Origin: Nonomuraea sp. PA05
GTDB taxonomy: Bacteria; Actinomycetota; Actinomycetes; Streptosporangiales; Streptosporangiaceae
Assembly: GCF_008086045.1 (NCBI RefSeq)
Contig: NZ_VSEY01000015.1
Span: forward strand, 62,001-126,000
Reading direction: 5' to 3'
DNA length: 64,000 nucleotides
Made by a program: the position numbers and the translations under genes
The notes under the pieces: generated by a model
Databases searched by the model: none
Told to the model about the DNA's origin: nothing
What the model saw: only the letters and a program-made list of their open reading frames with translations
In this document: positions 50,955 to 59,318 of the stretch, one piece after another
Numbering within the stretch: the first letter of the stretch is position 1
Layout: every line of letters begins with the position of its first letter

Positions 50955-51923
50955 TCAGACGGTGATCACCACCTTGCCCTTGGCGTGCCCCCGCTCCACG
51001 TGCGCGATGGCCTCGGGCACCTCGCTCAGCGGGTGCGTACGCTCGATGACCGGCGTCAGCTTGCCCGCCTCGGCCAGCTCGCGCAGCACGGCCAGGTCAT
51101 CGGCGTTCTCGCGGGTGGTGAAGACGGGCAGGCTGTGGCGGACGAACAGGTTCAGCACGCTCAGCCCGGCGATGCGGCTCATCACGCCGACCCAGCGTCC
51201 CCCTGTGCCGTTGTTGTGCAGGTAGGTGCCCGTCGGGGTGAGGATGCGCCGGCAGTCGGCCACCCGGCGGTTGCCCACGTTGTCGAGGACGACGTCGTAG
51301 CGGTGACCGGTGCGGGTGAAGTCCTCCTTGGTGTAGTCGATCACGTGGTCGGCGCCGATCGACCGCACCAGCTCCACGTTCCCGCCGCCGCACACGCCGG
51401 TGACCTCCGCCCCGTACGCCTTGGCGAGCTGCACCGCGAACGTGCCGATCCCGCCCGCCGCCCCGTTGACCAGCACCCGCTGCCCCGGCGCCAGCCGCCC
51501 CTTGTCGCGTAACGCCTGCAGCGCGGTCTGCGCCGACGTGGGCACGGCCGCGGCCTGCTCGAAGGTGAACCCGGCCGGCTTGCGGGTCAGCGGGCCGCTC
51601 TCGGGGACGGCGACGTACTCGGCGAACGAGCCGGGGGCGCAGCCGTACACCTCGTCGCCGGGCGCGAACCGGCTGACGCTCTTGCCGACCGCCTCGACGA
51701 CCCCGGCGAGGTCGGCGCCCAGCCCGTGAGCCTTCGGCCTGGTCAGGCCCGCCACGGCGCGGAAGATGTAGGGGTCGCCCCTGAGCAGGTGCCAGTCGCC
51801 CGGGTTGACCGAGGCCGCCCGCACGCGGACGAGCACGCCGTCGTCGGCGATCCCTGGCTTGGCGGTCTCCTCCAGCTCGATGACGTCAGGCGGGCCGTAG
51901 ACGCGGTAGCGGATGGCCTTCAT
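50955..51923 (-). CDS. NAD(P)-dependent zinc-independent MDR oxidoreductase (quinone oxidoreductase-like)
   Basis: 322 aa. GroES-like N-terminus: PGIADDGVLVRVRAASVNPGDWHLLRGDP; Rossmann domain with VLVNGAAGGIGTFAVQLAKAYGAEVTGVCG; lacking the structural zinc Cys cluster of classical alcohol dehydrogenases. Typical of quinone oxidoreductase-type reductases. ATG 51923. Two CACGTG-containing repeats lie upstream. Substrate unknown. Confidence 0.9.
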   Translation of the reverse strand: MKAIRYRVYGPPDVIELEETAKPGIADDGVLVRVRAASVNPGDWHLLRGDPYIFRAVAGLTRPKAHGLGADLAGVVEAVGKSVSRFAPGDEVYGCAPGSFAEYVAVPESGPLTRKPAGFTFEQAAAVPTSAQTALQALRDKGRLAPGQRVLVNGAAGGIGTFAVQLAKAYGAEVTGVCGGGNVELVRSIGADHVIDYTKEDFTRTGHRYDVVLDNVGNRRVADCRRILTPTGTYLHNNGTGGRWVGVMSRIAGLSVLNLFVRHSLPVFTTRENADDLAVLRELAEAGKLTPVIERTHPLSEVPEAIAHVERGHAKGKVVITV

Positions 51924-51936
51924 GGCGGCTCCTGTT

Positions 51937-51966
51937 ACACGTGAAAAGAAAAGCTGACACGTGAAA
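51937..51966. repeat. Direct repeat ACACGTGAAA x2 upstream of the MDR gene
   Basis: Identical 10-mers at 51937-51946 and 51957-51966, exactly 20 bp (two helical turns) apart, each with the palindromic CACGTG. They lie 14 bp before the MDR start, covering its promoter. Likely operator half-sites. Confidence 0.55.
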
Positions 51967-51997
51967 CGCTACCTCTCCGGGGAGCTGCGCGCGCACG

Positions 51998-52038
51998 AAA
52001 AAGCGGCGGGCGGGAGGTGGATCCTCCCGCCCGCCGCT
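51998..52038 (-). terminator. ilvC intrinsic terminator
   Basis: A perfect 16-bp stem on the minus strand (AGCGGCGGGCGGGAGG and complement) with a 5-nt loop, followed by TTTTC, 10 bp after the ilvC stop. It ends the ilvBNC transcript. Confidence 0.92.
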
Positions 52039-52048
52039 CAGCGGAACG

Positions 52049-53041
52049 TCAGGCCTTGAGCCAGCTCATCATCGGACGGAGCTTGGCGCCGGTCTTCTCG
52101 ATCGGGTTCTCGGCCAGCTCGTCACGGTAGCGCTGGAACTCCTTCTGGCCGCTGTCGAACTCCTCGACGAGCTGGCGGGCGAAGGTGCCGTCCTGGACCT
52201 CGGCCAGGATGCGGCGCATCTCCTGACGCGACTCCTCGTTGATCACGCGCGGGCCGCGGGTGTAGCCGCCGTACTCGGCCGTGTCGGAGACCGACCAGTA
52301 CATCTTCGAGATGCCGCCCTCGTACATGAGGTCGACGATGAGCTTCATCTCGTGCAGGCACTCGAAGTAGGCCACCTCGGGCTGGTAGCCGGCCTCGATC
52401 AGGGTCTCGAACCCCGCCTTGATCAGCTCGGAGACGCCGCCGCACAGCACGGCCTGCTCGCCGAACAGGTCGGTCTCGGTCTCCTCCTTGAACGTGGTGC
52501 GCAGCGCGCCGGCGCGGGTGCCGCCGATGCCCTTGGCGTAGGAGAGCGCGAGGTCGAGCGCCTTGCCCGAGGCGTCCTTCTCCACGGCCACCAGACACGG
52601 CACGCCGCGCCCGGCCTCGAACTGACGGCGGACGAGGTGACCGGGGCCCTTGGGGGCCACCATGCACACGTCCACGCCCTCCGGCGCCTCGATGAGGCCG
52701 TAGCGGATGTTCAGGCCGTGGCCGAAGAACAGCGCGTCGCCCTCGACCAGGTTGGGGGCGACGTGCTCGGCGTACAGGTGGCGCTGGATGTGGTCCGGCG
52801 CCAGGATCATCGTGAGGTTGGCCTCCTCCACCGCCTCCGACGGGGACAGCACGCGCAGGCCGTCGTTCTCGGCCTTCTCGCGGCTCTTGGAGCCCTCGGG
52901 CAGGCCGACGCGCACGTCCACGCCGGAGTCACGCAGGGAGAGCGCGTGGGCGTGGCCCTGGCTGCCGTACCCCAGCACGGCCACGTGGCGTCCCTGAATG
53001 ATCGACAGGTCGGCCTGGTCGTCGTAGTAAATCTCGGTCAC
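52049..53041 (-). CDS. ilvC: Ketol-acid reductoisomerase (class I)
   Basis: 330 aa, NADPH- and Mg2+-dependent; converts acetolactate and acetohydroxybutyrate to dihydroxy acids. Motifs VAVLGYGSQGHAHALSLRDSG (Rossmann), MVAPKGPGHLVRRQF, metal ligands in DLFGEQAVLCGG, and EVAYFECLHEMKLIVDLMYEGG. Length is that of class I. ATG 53041, 14 bp after ilvN, third gene of ilvBNC. Confidence 0.97.
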   Translation of the reverse strand: MTEIYYDDQADLSIIQGRHVAVLGYGSQGHAHALSLRDSGVDVRVGLPEGSKSREKAENDGLRVLSPSEAVEEANLTMILAPDHIQRHLYAEHVAPNLVEGDALFFGHGLNIRYGLIEAPEGVDVCMVAPKGPGHLVRRQFEAGRGVPCLVAVEKDASGKALDLALSYAKGIGGTRAGALRTTFKEETETDLFGEQAVLCGGVSELIKAGFETLIEAGYQPEVAYFECLHEMKLIVDLMYEGGISKMYWSVSDTAEYGGYTRGPRVINEESRQEMRRILAEVQDGTFARQLVEEFDSGQKEFQRYRDELAENPIEKTGAKLRPMMSWLKA

Positions 53042-53055
53042 TTGCTCAAAACCTT

Positions 53056-53580
53056 TCAGGCGGTACGGTCCAGTGCCCTGAGGGACCGGTCGGTGATGGA
53101 GCGGGCGCCGCGGCCGATGGCCACCATGCCCGATTGGACGAGTTCCTTGATCCCGAACGGCTCGAGGACCTTGACGAAGGCCTCCAGCTTGTCGGGAGTG
53201 CCGGTGACCTCGATGGTCACGGCGTCGGCCGCCACGTCGACGCAGCGGGCACGGAAGAGGTTGACCAGCTCAAGCACGTGCGAGCGGCTCTCGGCGTCGG
53301 CCTTGACCTTGATCAGCATCAGCTCGCGCTGCACCGACTGCGACGGGTCGAGCTCGACGATCTTGAGCACGTTCACCAGCTTGTTGAGCTGCTTGGTGAC
53401 CTGCTCCAGCGGCAGCTCCTCGACGCTGACCACGATCGTCATGCGGGAGATGTCGTCGTGCTCGGTGGGCCCGACGGCCAGGGAGTCGATGTTGAACCCC
53501 CTGCGGCTGAACAGCGCCGACACGCGTGCCAGGACGCCCGGCCTGTTCTCGACAAGCACGGACAGCGTGTGTCTACTCAT
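53056..53580 (-). CDS. ilvN: Acetolactate synthase, small (regulatory) subunit
   Basis: 174 aa. N-terminal ACT domain SVLVENRPGVLARVSALFSRRGFNIDSLAVGPTEHDDISRMTIVV binds valine for feedback; the C-terminal domain (ELMLIKVKADAESRSHVLELVNLFRARCVDVAADAVTIEVTG) activates IlvB. ATG 53580 overlaps the ilvB stop by 8 bp, consistent with equal production of both subunits. Confidence 0.97.
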   Translation of the reverse strand: MSRHTLSVLVENRPGVLARVSALFSRRGFNIDSLAVGPTEHDDISRMTIVVSVEELPLEQVTKQLNKLVNVLKIVELDPSQSVQRELMLIKVKADAESRSHVLELVNLFRARCVDVAADAVTIEVTGTPDKLEAFVKVLEPFGIKELVQSGMVAIGRGARSITDRSLRALDRTA

Positions 53581-55312
53581 CGTCGTTCTCCCACTTCGGA
53601 GCCATGTCACGGGCGATCTGGATGGTGTCGTTGCTGGTGCCCGCCGGGACCATGGGCCAGACCATGGCGTCCTGGTGGACGACGAAGTCGACCACGACAG
53701 GCACGTCATTGATCTCCATGGCCTTCTTGATCACGGCGTCCACGTCCTCGGGACGCTCGCACCGCAGGCCCACACAACCATAGGCCTCCGCCAGCTTGAC
53801 GAAGTCAGGGATGCGGCGGGGAGCCTGAAGGTCGGTGTTGGAGTAACGCTGGTCGTAGAACAGCGTCTGCCACTGGCGGACCATGCCGAGGTTACCGTTG
53901 TTGATGACGGCGATCTTGATCGGCACGCCCTCAAGCGCACACGTGGCCAGCTCCTGGTTGGTCATCTGGAAGCAGCCGTCGCCGTCGATCGCCCACACGG
54001 TGGCGTCCGGCTGGCCCATCTTGGCGCCCATCGCGGCCGGCACGGCGAAGCCCATCGTGCCCGCGCCGCCGGAGTTGATGAACGTGCCCGGCTTCTCGTA
54101 GTCGACGAACTGCGAGGCCCACATCTGGTGCTGCCCGACTCCGGCCACGTAGTAGGCGTCGGGGCCCGCGATGGCGCTCAGCCGCTCCATGACGTACTGG
54201 GGGGCCAGCGAGCCGTCGTCGAAGGTGTCGTAGCCCAGCGGGTAGGTCTGCTTGTAGCCGTTGAGTATCGTCCACCACTCGTCGTAGTCGCCCTGCTGGC
54301 CGGAGGCCTGGACGGCGGCGATGAGGTCGGTGAGGACCTCCTTGCAGTCGCCCACGATCGGCACGTCGGCGTGGCGGTTCTTGGAGATCTCGGCCGGGTC
54401 GATGTCGGCGTGCACGACCTTCGCGAACGGCGCGAAGGACGGCAGGTGGCCGGTCACCCGGTCGTCGAAGCGCACGCCCAGGCCGATGATCAGGTCGGAC
54501 TTCTGCAGCGCGCCCACGGCGGAGACGCTGCCGTGCATGCCGGGCATGCCCATGTGCTGCGGGTGGCTGTCGGGGAACGTGCCGCGCGCCATCAGGGTGG
54601 TGATGACCGGGATGTTCGTCAGCTCGGCGAGCTGGAGCAGCTCGGCCGAGGCGCGGGCCTTGTGGACGCCGCCGCCGACGTAGAGGACCGGCCGCCTGGA
54701 CTCGGCGATGAGCTTGGCGGCCTCGCGGATCTGCTTGGAGTGCGGCCTGGTGACCGGGCGGTAGCCCGGCAGCTGCATGGTGGGCGGCCAGCTGAACGTG
54801 GTCTCGGCCTGCAGCGCGTCCTTGGAGATGTCCACGAGGACGGGCCCGGGGCGGCCGGTGGAGGCGATGTGGAAGGCCTCCATGATCGTACGGGCGATGT
54901 CGGCCGCGTCGGTGATCAGGAAGTTGTGCTTCGTGATCGGCATGGTGATGCCGGAGATGTCCGCCTCCTGGAAGGCGTCCGTGCCGATCATCGGGGAGGC
55001 CACCTGACCGGTGATCGCCACGATCGGCACGGAGTCCATGAAGGCGTCGGCAATGGGGGTCACCAGGTTCGTGGCGCCCGGGCCGCTCGTCGCCATGCAC
55101 ACCCCGACCTTGCCCGTGGCCTGCGCGTAGCCCTCGGCCGCGTGACCCGCGCCCTGCTCGTGCCGTACGAGCACGTGCCGGACCTTGGTCGAGTCGTAGA
55201 GAGGATCGTAGGCCGGCAGAATGGCACCGCCCGGGATCCCGAACACTGTGTCGACTCCAACGTGCTCCAGCGCCCTGACCAGGGCCTGTGCACCTGTCAT
55301 CCGTTCGGTCAT
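53573..55312 (-). CDS. ilvB: Acetolactate synthase, large (catalytic) subunit
   Basis: 579 aa, ThDP- and FAD-dependent enzyme for the first common step in Val/Leu and Ile synthesis. Motifs: GIPGGAILPAYDPL, HEQGAGHAAEGYAQATGKVGVCMATSGPGATNL (catalytic Glu), TINSGGAGTMGFAVPAAMGAK-like region, and the ThDP motif GDGCFQMTNQELAT ... IAVINNG. ATG 55312. Preceded by a leader-peptide attenuator, giving response to branched-chain amino-acid supply. First gene of ilvBNC. Confidence 0.97.
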   Translation of the reverse strand: MTERMTGAQALVRALEHVGVDTVFGIPGGAILPAYDPLYDSTKVRHVLVRHEQGAGHAAEGYAQATGKVGVCMATSGPGATNLVTPIADAFMDSVPIVAITGQVASPMIGTDAFQEADISGITMPITKHNFLITDAADIARTIMEAFHIASTGRPGPVLVDISKDALQAETTFSWPPTMQLPGYRPVTRPHSKQIREAAKLIAESRRPVLYVGGGVHKARASAELLQLAELTNIPVITTLMARGTFPDSHPQHMGMPGMHGSVSAVGALQKSDLIIGLGVRFDDRVTGHLPSFAPFAKVVHADIDPAEISKNRHADVPIVGDCKEVLTDLIAAVQASGQQGDYDEWWTILNGYKQTYPLGYDTFDDGSLAPQYVMERLSAIAGPDAYYVAGVGQHQMWASQFVDYEKPGTFINSGGAGTMGFAVPAAMGAKMGQPDATVWAIDGDGCFQMTNQELATCALEGVPIKIAVINNGNLGMVRQWQTLFYDQRYSNTDLQAPRRIPDFVKLAEAYGCVGLRCERPEDVDAVIKKAMEINDVPVVVDFVVHQDAMVWPMVPAGTSNDTIQIARDMAPKWENDDE

Positions 55313-55349
55313 CGGCTCGTTCCTTGCGTGGCTACTCGCTTAAGGACAT

Positions 55350-55387
55350 AAAAAATGCCCCTTCCCACCAGGCGGCGGGTCTGGGGC
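55350..55387 (-). terminator. Attenuator terminator ahead of ilvB
   Basis: On the minus strand an outer GCCCC/GGGGC stem encloses CCCGCC/GGTGGG with loop GCCT, followed by ATTTTTT. It sits 38 nt before the ilvB ATG and abuts hairpin 55388-55427. Confidence 0.85.
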
Positions 55388-55427
55388 GGCGCGCAGGTCG
55401 TCGTGCTTCGCTATCGGCCTGCGCGCC
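55388..55427 (-). promoter_or_regulatory. Leader hairpin 1 of the ilvB attenuator
   Basis: A perfect 10-bp stem, GGCGCGCAGG with CCTGCGCGCC, and a 20-nt loop. Its 5' arm encodes R-R-A-G near the end of the leader peptide. It directly precedes the terminator, the same order as ahead of cimA. Confidence 0.8.
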
Positions 55428-55461
55428 GGCGAAGTACTACGAGAATCTCACTGCGAAGCAT
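55411..55461 (-). CDS. ilvB leader peptide
   Basis: A 16-residue ORF, MLRSEILVVLRRRAGR, with Ile-Leu-Val-Val-Leu in succession, TAG stop. Ilv-type leaders with such codon runs are known ahead of ilvB in Streptomyces and Corynebacterium (predicted attenuators). A TATGGT -10-like hexamer ends 7 nt before the ATG, so the transcript may be nearly leaderless; the RBS is weak. Confidence 0.85.
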   Translation of the reverse strand: MLRSEILVVLRRRAGR

Positions 55462-55513
55462 GCCCTACACCATAGCCGCTCCGAACGCCATCGCGCCAAC
55501 TTCGTGGACACAA

Positions 55514-55530
55514 GTCTCAAACAGTGAGAC
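55514..55530. promoter_or_regulatory. 17-bp palindrome in the ilvB promoter region
   Basis: GTCTCAAACAGTGAGAC has perfect 6-bp arms around 5 bp. It is related to the GTCTCGC half-sites ahead of cimA and ilvE, and sits about 55 bp upstream of the leader ATG, overlapping the GGDEF/EAL stop codon. Confidence 0.45.
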
Positions 55531-58294
55531 TCGTCCGCATCAGCGAGTCGACTCCGCGCGCCGCCATCGGCCGGGCCACCAGGAAACCCTGCCCCCTTGT
55601 GCAGCCCATCTGCTTGAGCAGTTCGAGCTGCTCGGGACGCTCGATCCCCTCGGCCACCACGATAAGCCCGAGGTCGTGCCCGAGCCGCACGATCGTGCGG
55701 GTGAGCAGGGTCAGCGTGTCGTCCTTGCCGAGCCCCGAGACGAACGACGGATCGATCTTTATCATGTCGACGGGCAGCTGCCGCAGGAAGGCCAGCGACG
55801 CGTAGCCGGTGCCGAAGTCGTCGATCGCCAGCCGCACGCCGAGCGCCCGCAGCTCCGACAGCCGCTTGATGGTCTCCTCTGCGTCCTCGACGAGCATCTC
55901 CTCGATCACTTCGAGGGTGAGCACGGAGGCGGGCAGCCCGCTCTCGGTCAGCGCCTCCTCGACGGTCTCGACGAACCTGGGTGCCATGATCTGGCGGGCC
56001 GACAGGTTCAGCGACAGCCCGATGTCCCAGGACGAGGCCCGCCAGGCGGCCACCTCGCGGCACGCCTCACGCAGGATCCACTCGCTCAGCGGCACGATCA
56101 GCCCGGTGTCCTCCGCCGCGCCGAGGAACTGCTCCGGCGGCACGAACACCGACCCGCGCCACCAGCGCACCAGCGCCTCCACCGCGGTCACCCGCGAGGT
56201 GGCCAGGTCGACCACCGGCTGGTACTCGATCGCGAACTGCTGCTCGATCAGCGCCCGCTGCAGGTCGGCCGCCAGCTCCAGGCGGCGCATGACGTCGGCG
56301 TGCATCTGCGCGGCGAAGACCTCCACGCGCCGCCCGCCCAGCTCCTTCGAGCGGGCCATGGCCACGTCGGCGTTGCGCATGAGGTCGCCGGCGGGCAGGT
56401 CGTCCTCGGCGAAGGCGACGCCCACGCTCGCGGTCAGCGCCACGTCGCGGTCGGCGACCCGGAACGGCTCCTGCGAGACCGCGCGGACCAGCCGCTCGGC
56501 CAGGTCCACCGCGATCTGCGCGTCGCCGCCGGTCTCCACGAGCACCGCGAACTCGTCGCCGCCCCATCGGGCCAGCGTGTCGTCGGCGCGCACGGCCCCG
56601 CGCAGCCTGCGGGCCGCCTGCCCGAGCAGGTAATCGCCGCTGGCGTGGCCGACCGAGTCGTTGACCGAGGTGAACCCGTCGAGATCGAGGAAGATCACCG
56701 CGACGTTCCCCGTGCCGGTGCCGGACGTGCGGCCCGAGAGCACCTCGCGGGTGCGCTCCTCGAAGTAGGCGCGGTTGGGCAGCCCGGTGACGCCGTCGTG
56801 GAAGGTCAGGTGGGCGACCTGGTTGCGCAGCGCCTCCTCGTCGCTGACGTCGCGGGTCGTCACGAGCATCAGGTCTCGCCCGCCGGCGTGGCGGGTGGCG
56901 ACGGACTCGGTGGGCCGCCAGGTGCCGTCGGCGGCGCGCACACGGCAGGCGATCAGGCAGGCGCCGGGCGCGGTGTTGTCCTCGTCGAGGTTCATCGCGC
57001 GCATGGCGACCTGGATGCCGGGCACGTCCTCCGGGTGGATGTAGTCGAAGATCGACCCGCCGACCAGCTCCTGCGGGCTGTAGCCGTACGTGACCTCGAC
57101 GCCCGCGCCGATCTCGCGCACCACGCCCTCGTAGTCGCAGGTGAACACCACGTCGCCGGTGCTCTCCGCCAGCTCCTTGAGCTGACGCTCGCTCAGCTTG
57201 ACCAGGCCGCGCAGCCGTACGTTGGCCACCGAGACCACGAACAGGCGCACCAGCAGGAGCAGCACCACCGAGACCGCGACCACCACGACGCCGGTGACCG
57301 GCGGCCCGACGCGCCCGCCCGCCTGATGCAACAGCAGCGTGCCCGCGGCCACCGCCACCAGCGCCAGGGGCACCAGCGCCACCGCGTGACCGACCGACGG
57401 CCGGTTGGCCTGCCTGACCCGCGGCCCCCAGGGGACGGCCGCCAGCAGCAGGAACGCGACGGGCGCGAGCATGACGCCCCAGAGCTGCGGCTCGGCGTCC
57501 ATGAGCCGGGCCACCGCCGCCGAGATGCCGGCCACGGTCATCGCGGCCAGCGCGCCGACGCCCGCCAGGCCCAGCAGCCAGGACGACGACCTGCTGGTCA
57601 GCACCGACGGGACCACGGCGAACGTCACCAGCAGCCCCACCATCGGCGGCAGCATGACCAGGGTGAAGGCGGCCGCGTCGGCGGTCTCGGCGTACACGTG
57701 GCGCAGCGCCACCATCCAGCCGATCAGGAAGAGCGCGGCCGTGCACAGGTAGGCGTCGGTGAGATGCCGTAAAGCGACCCTGGCCGGGAACTTGCGGTCG
57801 GCGGCGAGCAGCGCGCCGCTCGCCATGACGACCGTGCCGAGCAGCATGAACATGTCCGCGAAGCTGTCGAAGAAGCTCTCGGTGAACGGCCGCAGCGCCA
57901 CCCCGGCGGTCCAGATCACGGCCCCGCCGCCCATCCAGCGGGCACCCATGGCCGTCGGGCGGTGCGCGGTCTGCTTCACCGAGGCGATCAGCAAGGAGGC
58001 GGCGGCGATCAGTGCCGCCATTCCTCCGGCGACCGCTCCGGTGACCAAGGCCGGGCTCTCCGTCAGGAGGGCGGCGGCGAACGCCACCGCGCCGGCCGCC
58101 GCAGCGGCGGCCGGCGGCACCCGGGGATCACGCCAGCGGATCACAGTCGTTGCCCATCCCGTCTCGAACTCTGCACCAGTGACCGCCGAAGCCCGGTCGA
58201 TCACTTCGCCAGTGTGTGCTGTCGTGGGTGCGCGGGTGGTGACAACGCCGATGTCGTCACCGATCTGATAACCAGACAGACCAATTGCCGCCAA
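55517..58294 (-). CDS. Membrane PAS-GGDEF-EAL c-di-GMP turnover protein
   Basis: 925 aa. About nine or ten N-terminal membrane helices (residues 50-360), a PAS domain (about 375-490), GGDEF (about 500-660) and EAL (about 675-920). The cyclase motif is intact (RWGGDEFAVLVE), preceded at the right distance by the inhibitory-site RxxD (RADD). The phosphodiesterase residues also look intact: EALVRW, NLSARQ, DDFGTGYASL, IKID, VAEGIERPEQ, GQGF. Both synthesis and breakdown of c-di-GMP are therefore possible. Start TTG 58294 is the best available; a short RBS spacing leaves it uncertain. Confidence 0.93.
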   Translation of the reverse strand: MAAIGLSGYQIGDDIGVVTTRAPTTAHTGEVIDRASAVTGAEFETGWATTVIRWRDPRVPPAAAAAAGAVAFAAALLTESPALVTGAVAGGMAALIAAASLLIASVKQTAHRPTAMGARWMGGGAVIWTAGVALRPFTESFFDSFADMFMLLGTVVMASGALLAADRKFPARVALRHLTDAYLCTAALFLIGWMVALRHVYAETADAAAFTLVMLPPMVGLLVTFAVVPSVLTSRSSSWLLGLAGVGALAAMTVAGISAAVARLMDAEPQLWGVMLAPVAFLLLAAVPWGPRVRQANRPSVGHAVALVPLALVAVAAGTLLLHQAGGRVGPPVTGVVVVAVSVVLLLLVRLFVVSVANVRLRGLVKLSERQLKELAESTGDVVFTCDYEGVVREIGAGVEVTYGYSPQELVGGSIFDYIHPEDVPGIQVAMRAMNLDEDNTAPGACLIACRVRAADGTWRPTESVATRHAGGRDLMLVTTRDVSDEEALRNQVAHLTFHDGVTGLPNRAYFEERTREVLSGRTSGTGTGNVAVIFLDLDGFTSVNDSVGHASGDYLLGQAARRLRGAVRADDTLARWGGDEFAVLVETGGDAQIAVDLAERLVRAVSQEPFRVADRDVALTASVGVAFAEDDLPAGDLMRNADVAMARSKELGGRRVEVFAAQMHADVMRRLELAADLQRALIEQQFAIEYQPVVDLATSRVTAVEALVRWWRGSVFVPPEQFLGAAEDTGLIVPLSEWILREACREVAAWRASSWDIGLSLNLSARQIMAPRFVETVEEALTESGLPASVLTLEVIEEMLVEDAEETIKRLSELRALGVRLAIDDFGTGYASLAFLRQLPVDMIKIDPSFVSGLGKDDTLTLLTRTIVRLGHDLGLIVVAEGIERPEQLELLKQMGCTRGQGFLVARPMAARGVDSLMRTSLTV

Positions 58295-58380
58295 GAGCTC
58301 CTTGACAGTGAGTCAGGAACTCCCTGCAAAGGCAACCGTACGCACCGAAGGTCACGGACCAGCCACGTTCCGGGATCCTC

Positions 58381-59289
58381 TCAGTACGAGTCGGTGATGA
58401 CATTCACCAAAGGCTCTCCTGCCAGGTATCTCTCCACCTGGGCGCGGACCAGACGCAGCGTGCGGCGTACGGAGGCGGGGGTGCTGCCGGCCACGTGCGG
58501 GGTGATCAGCACGCCCGGCGCGCTCCACAGAGAGTGACCTTCGGGCAGCGGCTCGGGCGCGGTCACGTCCAGCGCGGCGCGCAGCCGGCCGGTCTTGAGT
58601 TCGGCCACCAGCGCCTCGGTGTCGACGACCCCGCCCCTGGCGGCGTTCACCAGCACCGCGCCGTCCTTCATCCTGGCCAGGAACGCGGCGTCCACCATCC
58701 CGGCCGTGGCGGCGGTGGCGGGCACCAGCAGCACCACGACGTCCGCCTCCGGCAGCAGCGCGGGCAGTTCGTCCATGCCGTGCACGCCGTCGCGGGCGCT
58801 CCTGGCCACCCGGACGACCTCCACCTCGAACCCGTCCAGGCGGCGCTCCAGCGCGGCGCCGATGGAGCCGTACCCGACGATCAGCACCGTCGAGTCGGCC
58901 AGCACGCCGGTGTGGTGGTAGGTCCACTCGCCCCTGCGCTGCGCGTCCACGAACCCCGGGAACTCCCTGAGCACCGCGATCATGGCGCCCACGGCCCACT
59001 CGGCGGTCCCCGCCTCGTGCACGCCGCGCGCGTTGCACAGCACCGCGCCCTCCGGCATGTGCGGCCGGTACGGCTCCACCCCCGCCGTCACGGTCTGCAG
59101 CAGCCGCAGCGAGCTCATCCTGGCCAGCGTCCCCGGCACGTCCGGCACGGTGACCAGCGGAGGGATCCACACCTCCACTTCCTCCACCCCATCCGGCATC
59201 GGGGACGTGCCGTCATATACGGCACATTCGACGCCGGGAAGCTTGGACAGTTCATCAGCCACCGAATCGGACGGAACCCAGGTCTTCAT
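58381..59289 (-). CDS. D-isomer-specific 2-hydroxyacid dehydrogenase family protein
   Basis: 302 aa. NAD-binding VLIVGYGSIGAALERRLDGFEVEVVRV, catalytic Arg in NAARGGVVDTEAL, catalytic Glu in DVTAPEPLPEGHSLW, and His in LITPHVAGSTPASVRRT. Shorter than SerA and without ACT domain. Probably reduces a 2-oxoacid such as glyoxylate or hydroxypyruvate; exact substrate unclear. ATG 59289 is divergent from the sugar dehydrogenase gene, 29 bp apart. Confidence 0.92.
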   Translation of the reverse strand: MKTWVPSDSVADELSKLPGVECAVYDGTSPMPDGVEEVEVWIPPLVTVPDVPGTLARMSSLRLLQTVTAGVEPYRPHMPEGAVLCNARGVHEAGTAEWAVGAMIAVLREFPGFVDAQRRGEWTYHHTGVLADSTVLIVGYGSIGAALERRLDGFEVEVVRVARSARDGVHGMDELPALLPEADVVVLLVPATAATAGMVDAAFLARMKDGAVLVNAARGGVVDTEALVAELKTGRLRAALDVTAPEPLPEGHSLWSAPGVLITPHVAGSTPASVRRTLRLVRAQVERYLAGEPLVNVITDSY

Positions 59290-59318
59290 GCCGAGAACCT
59301 TACGACTACGGGGGAAGT

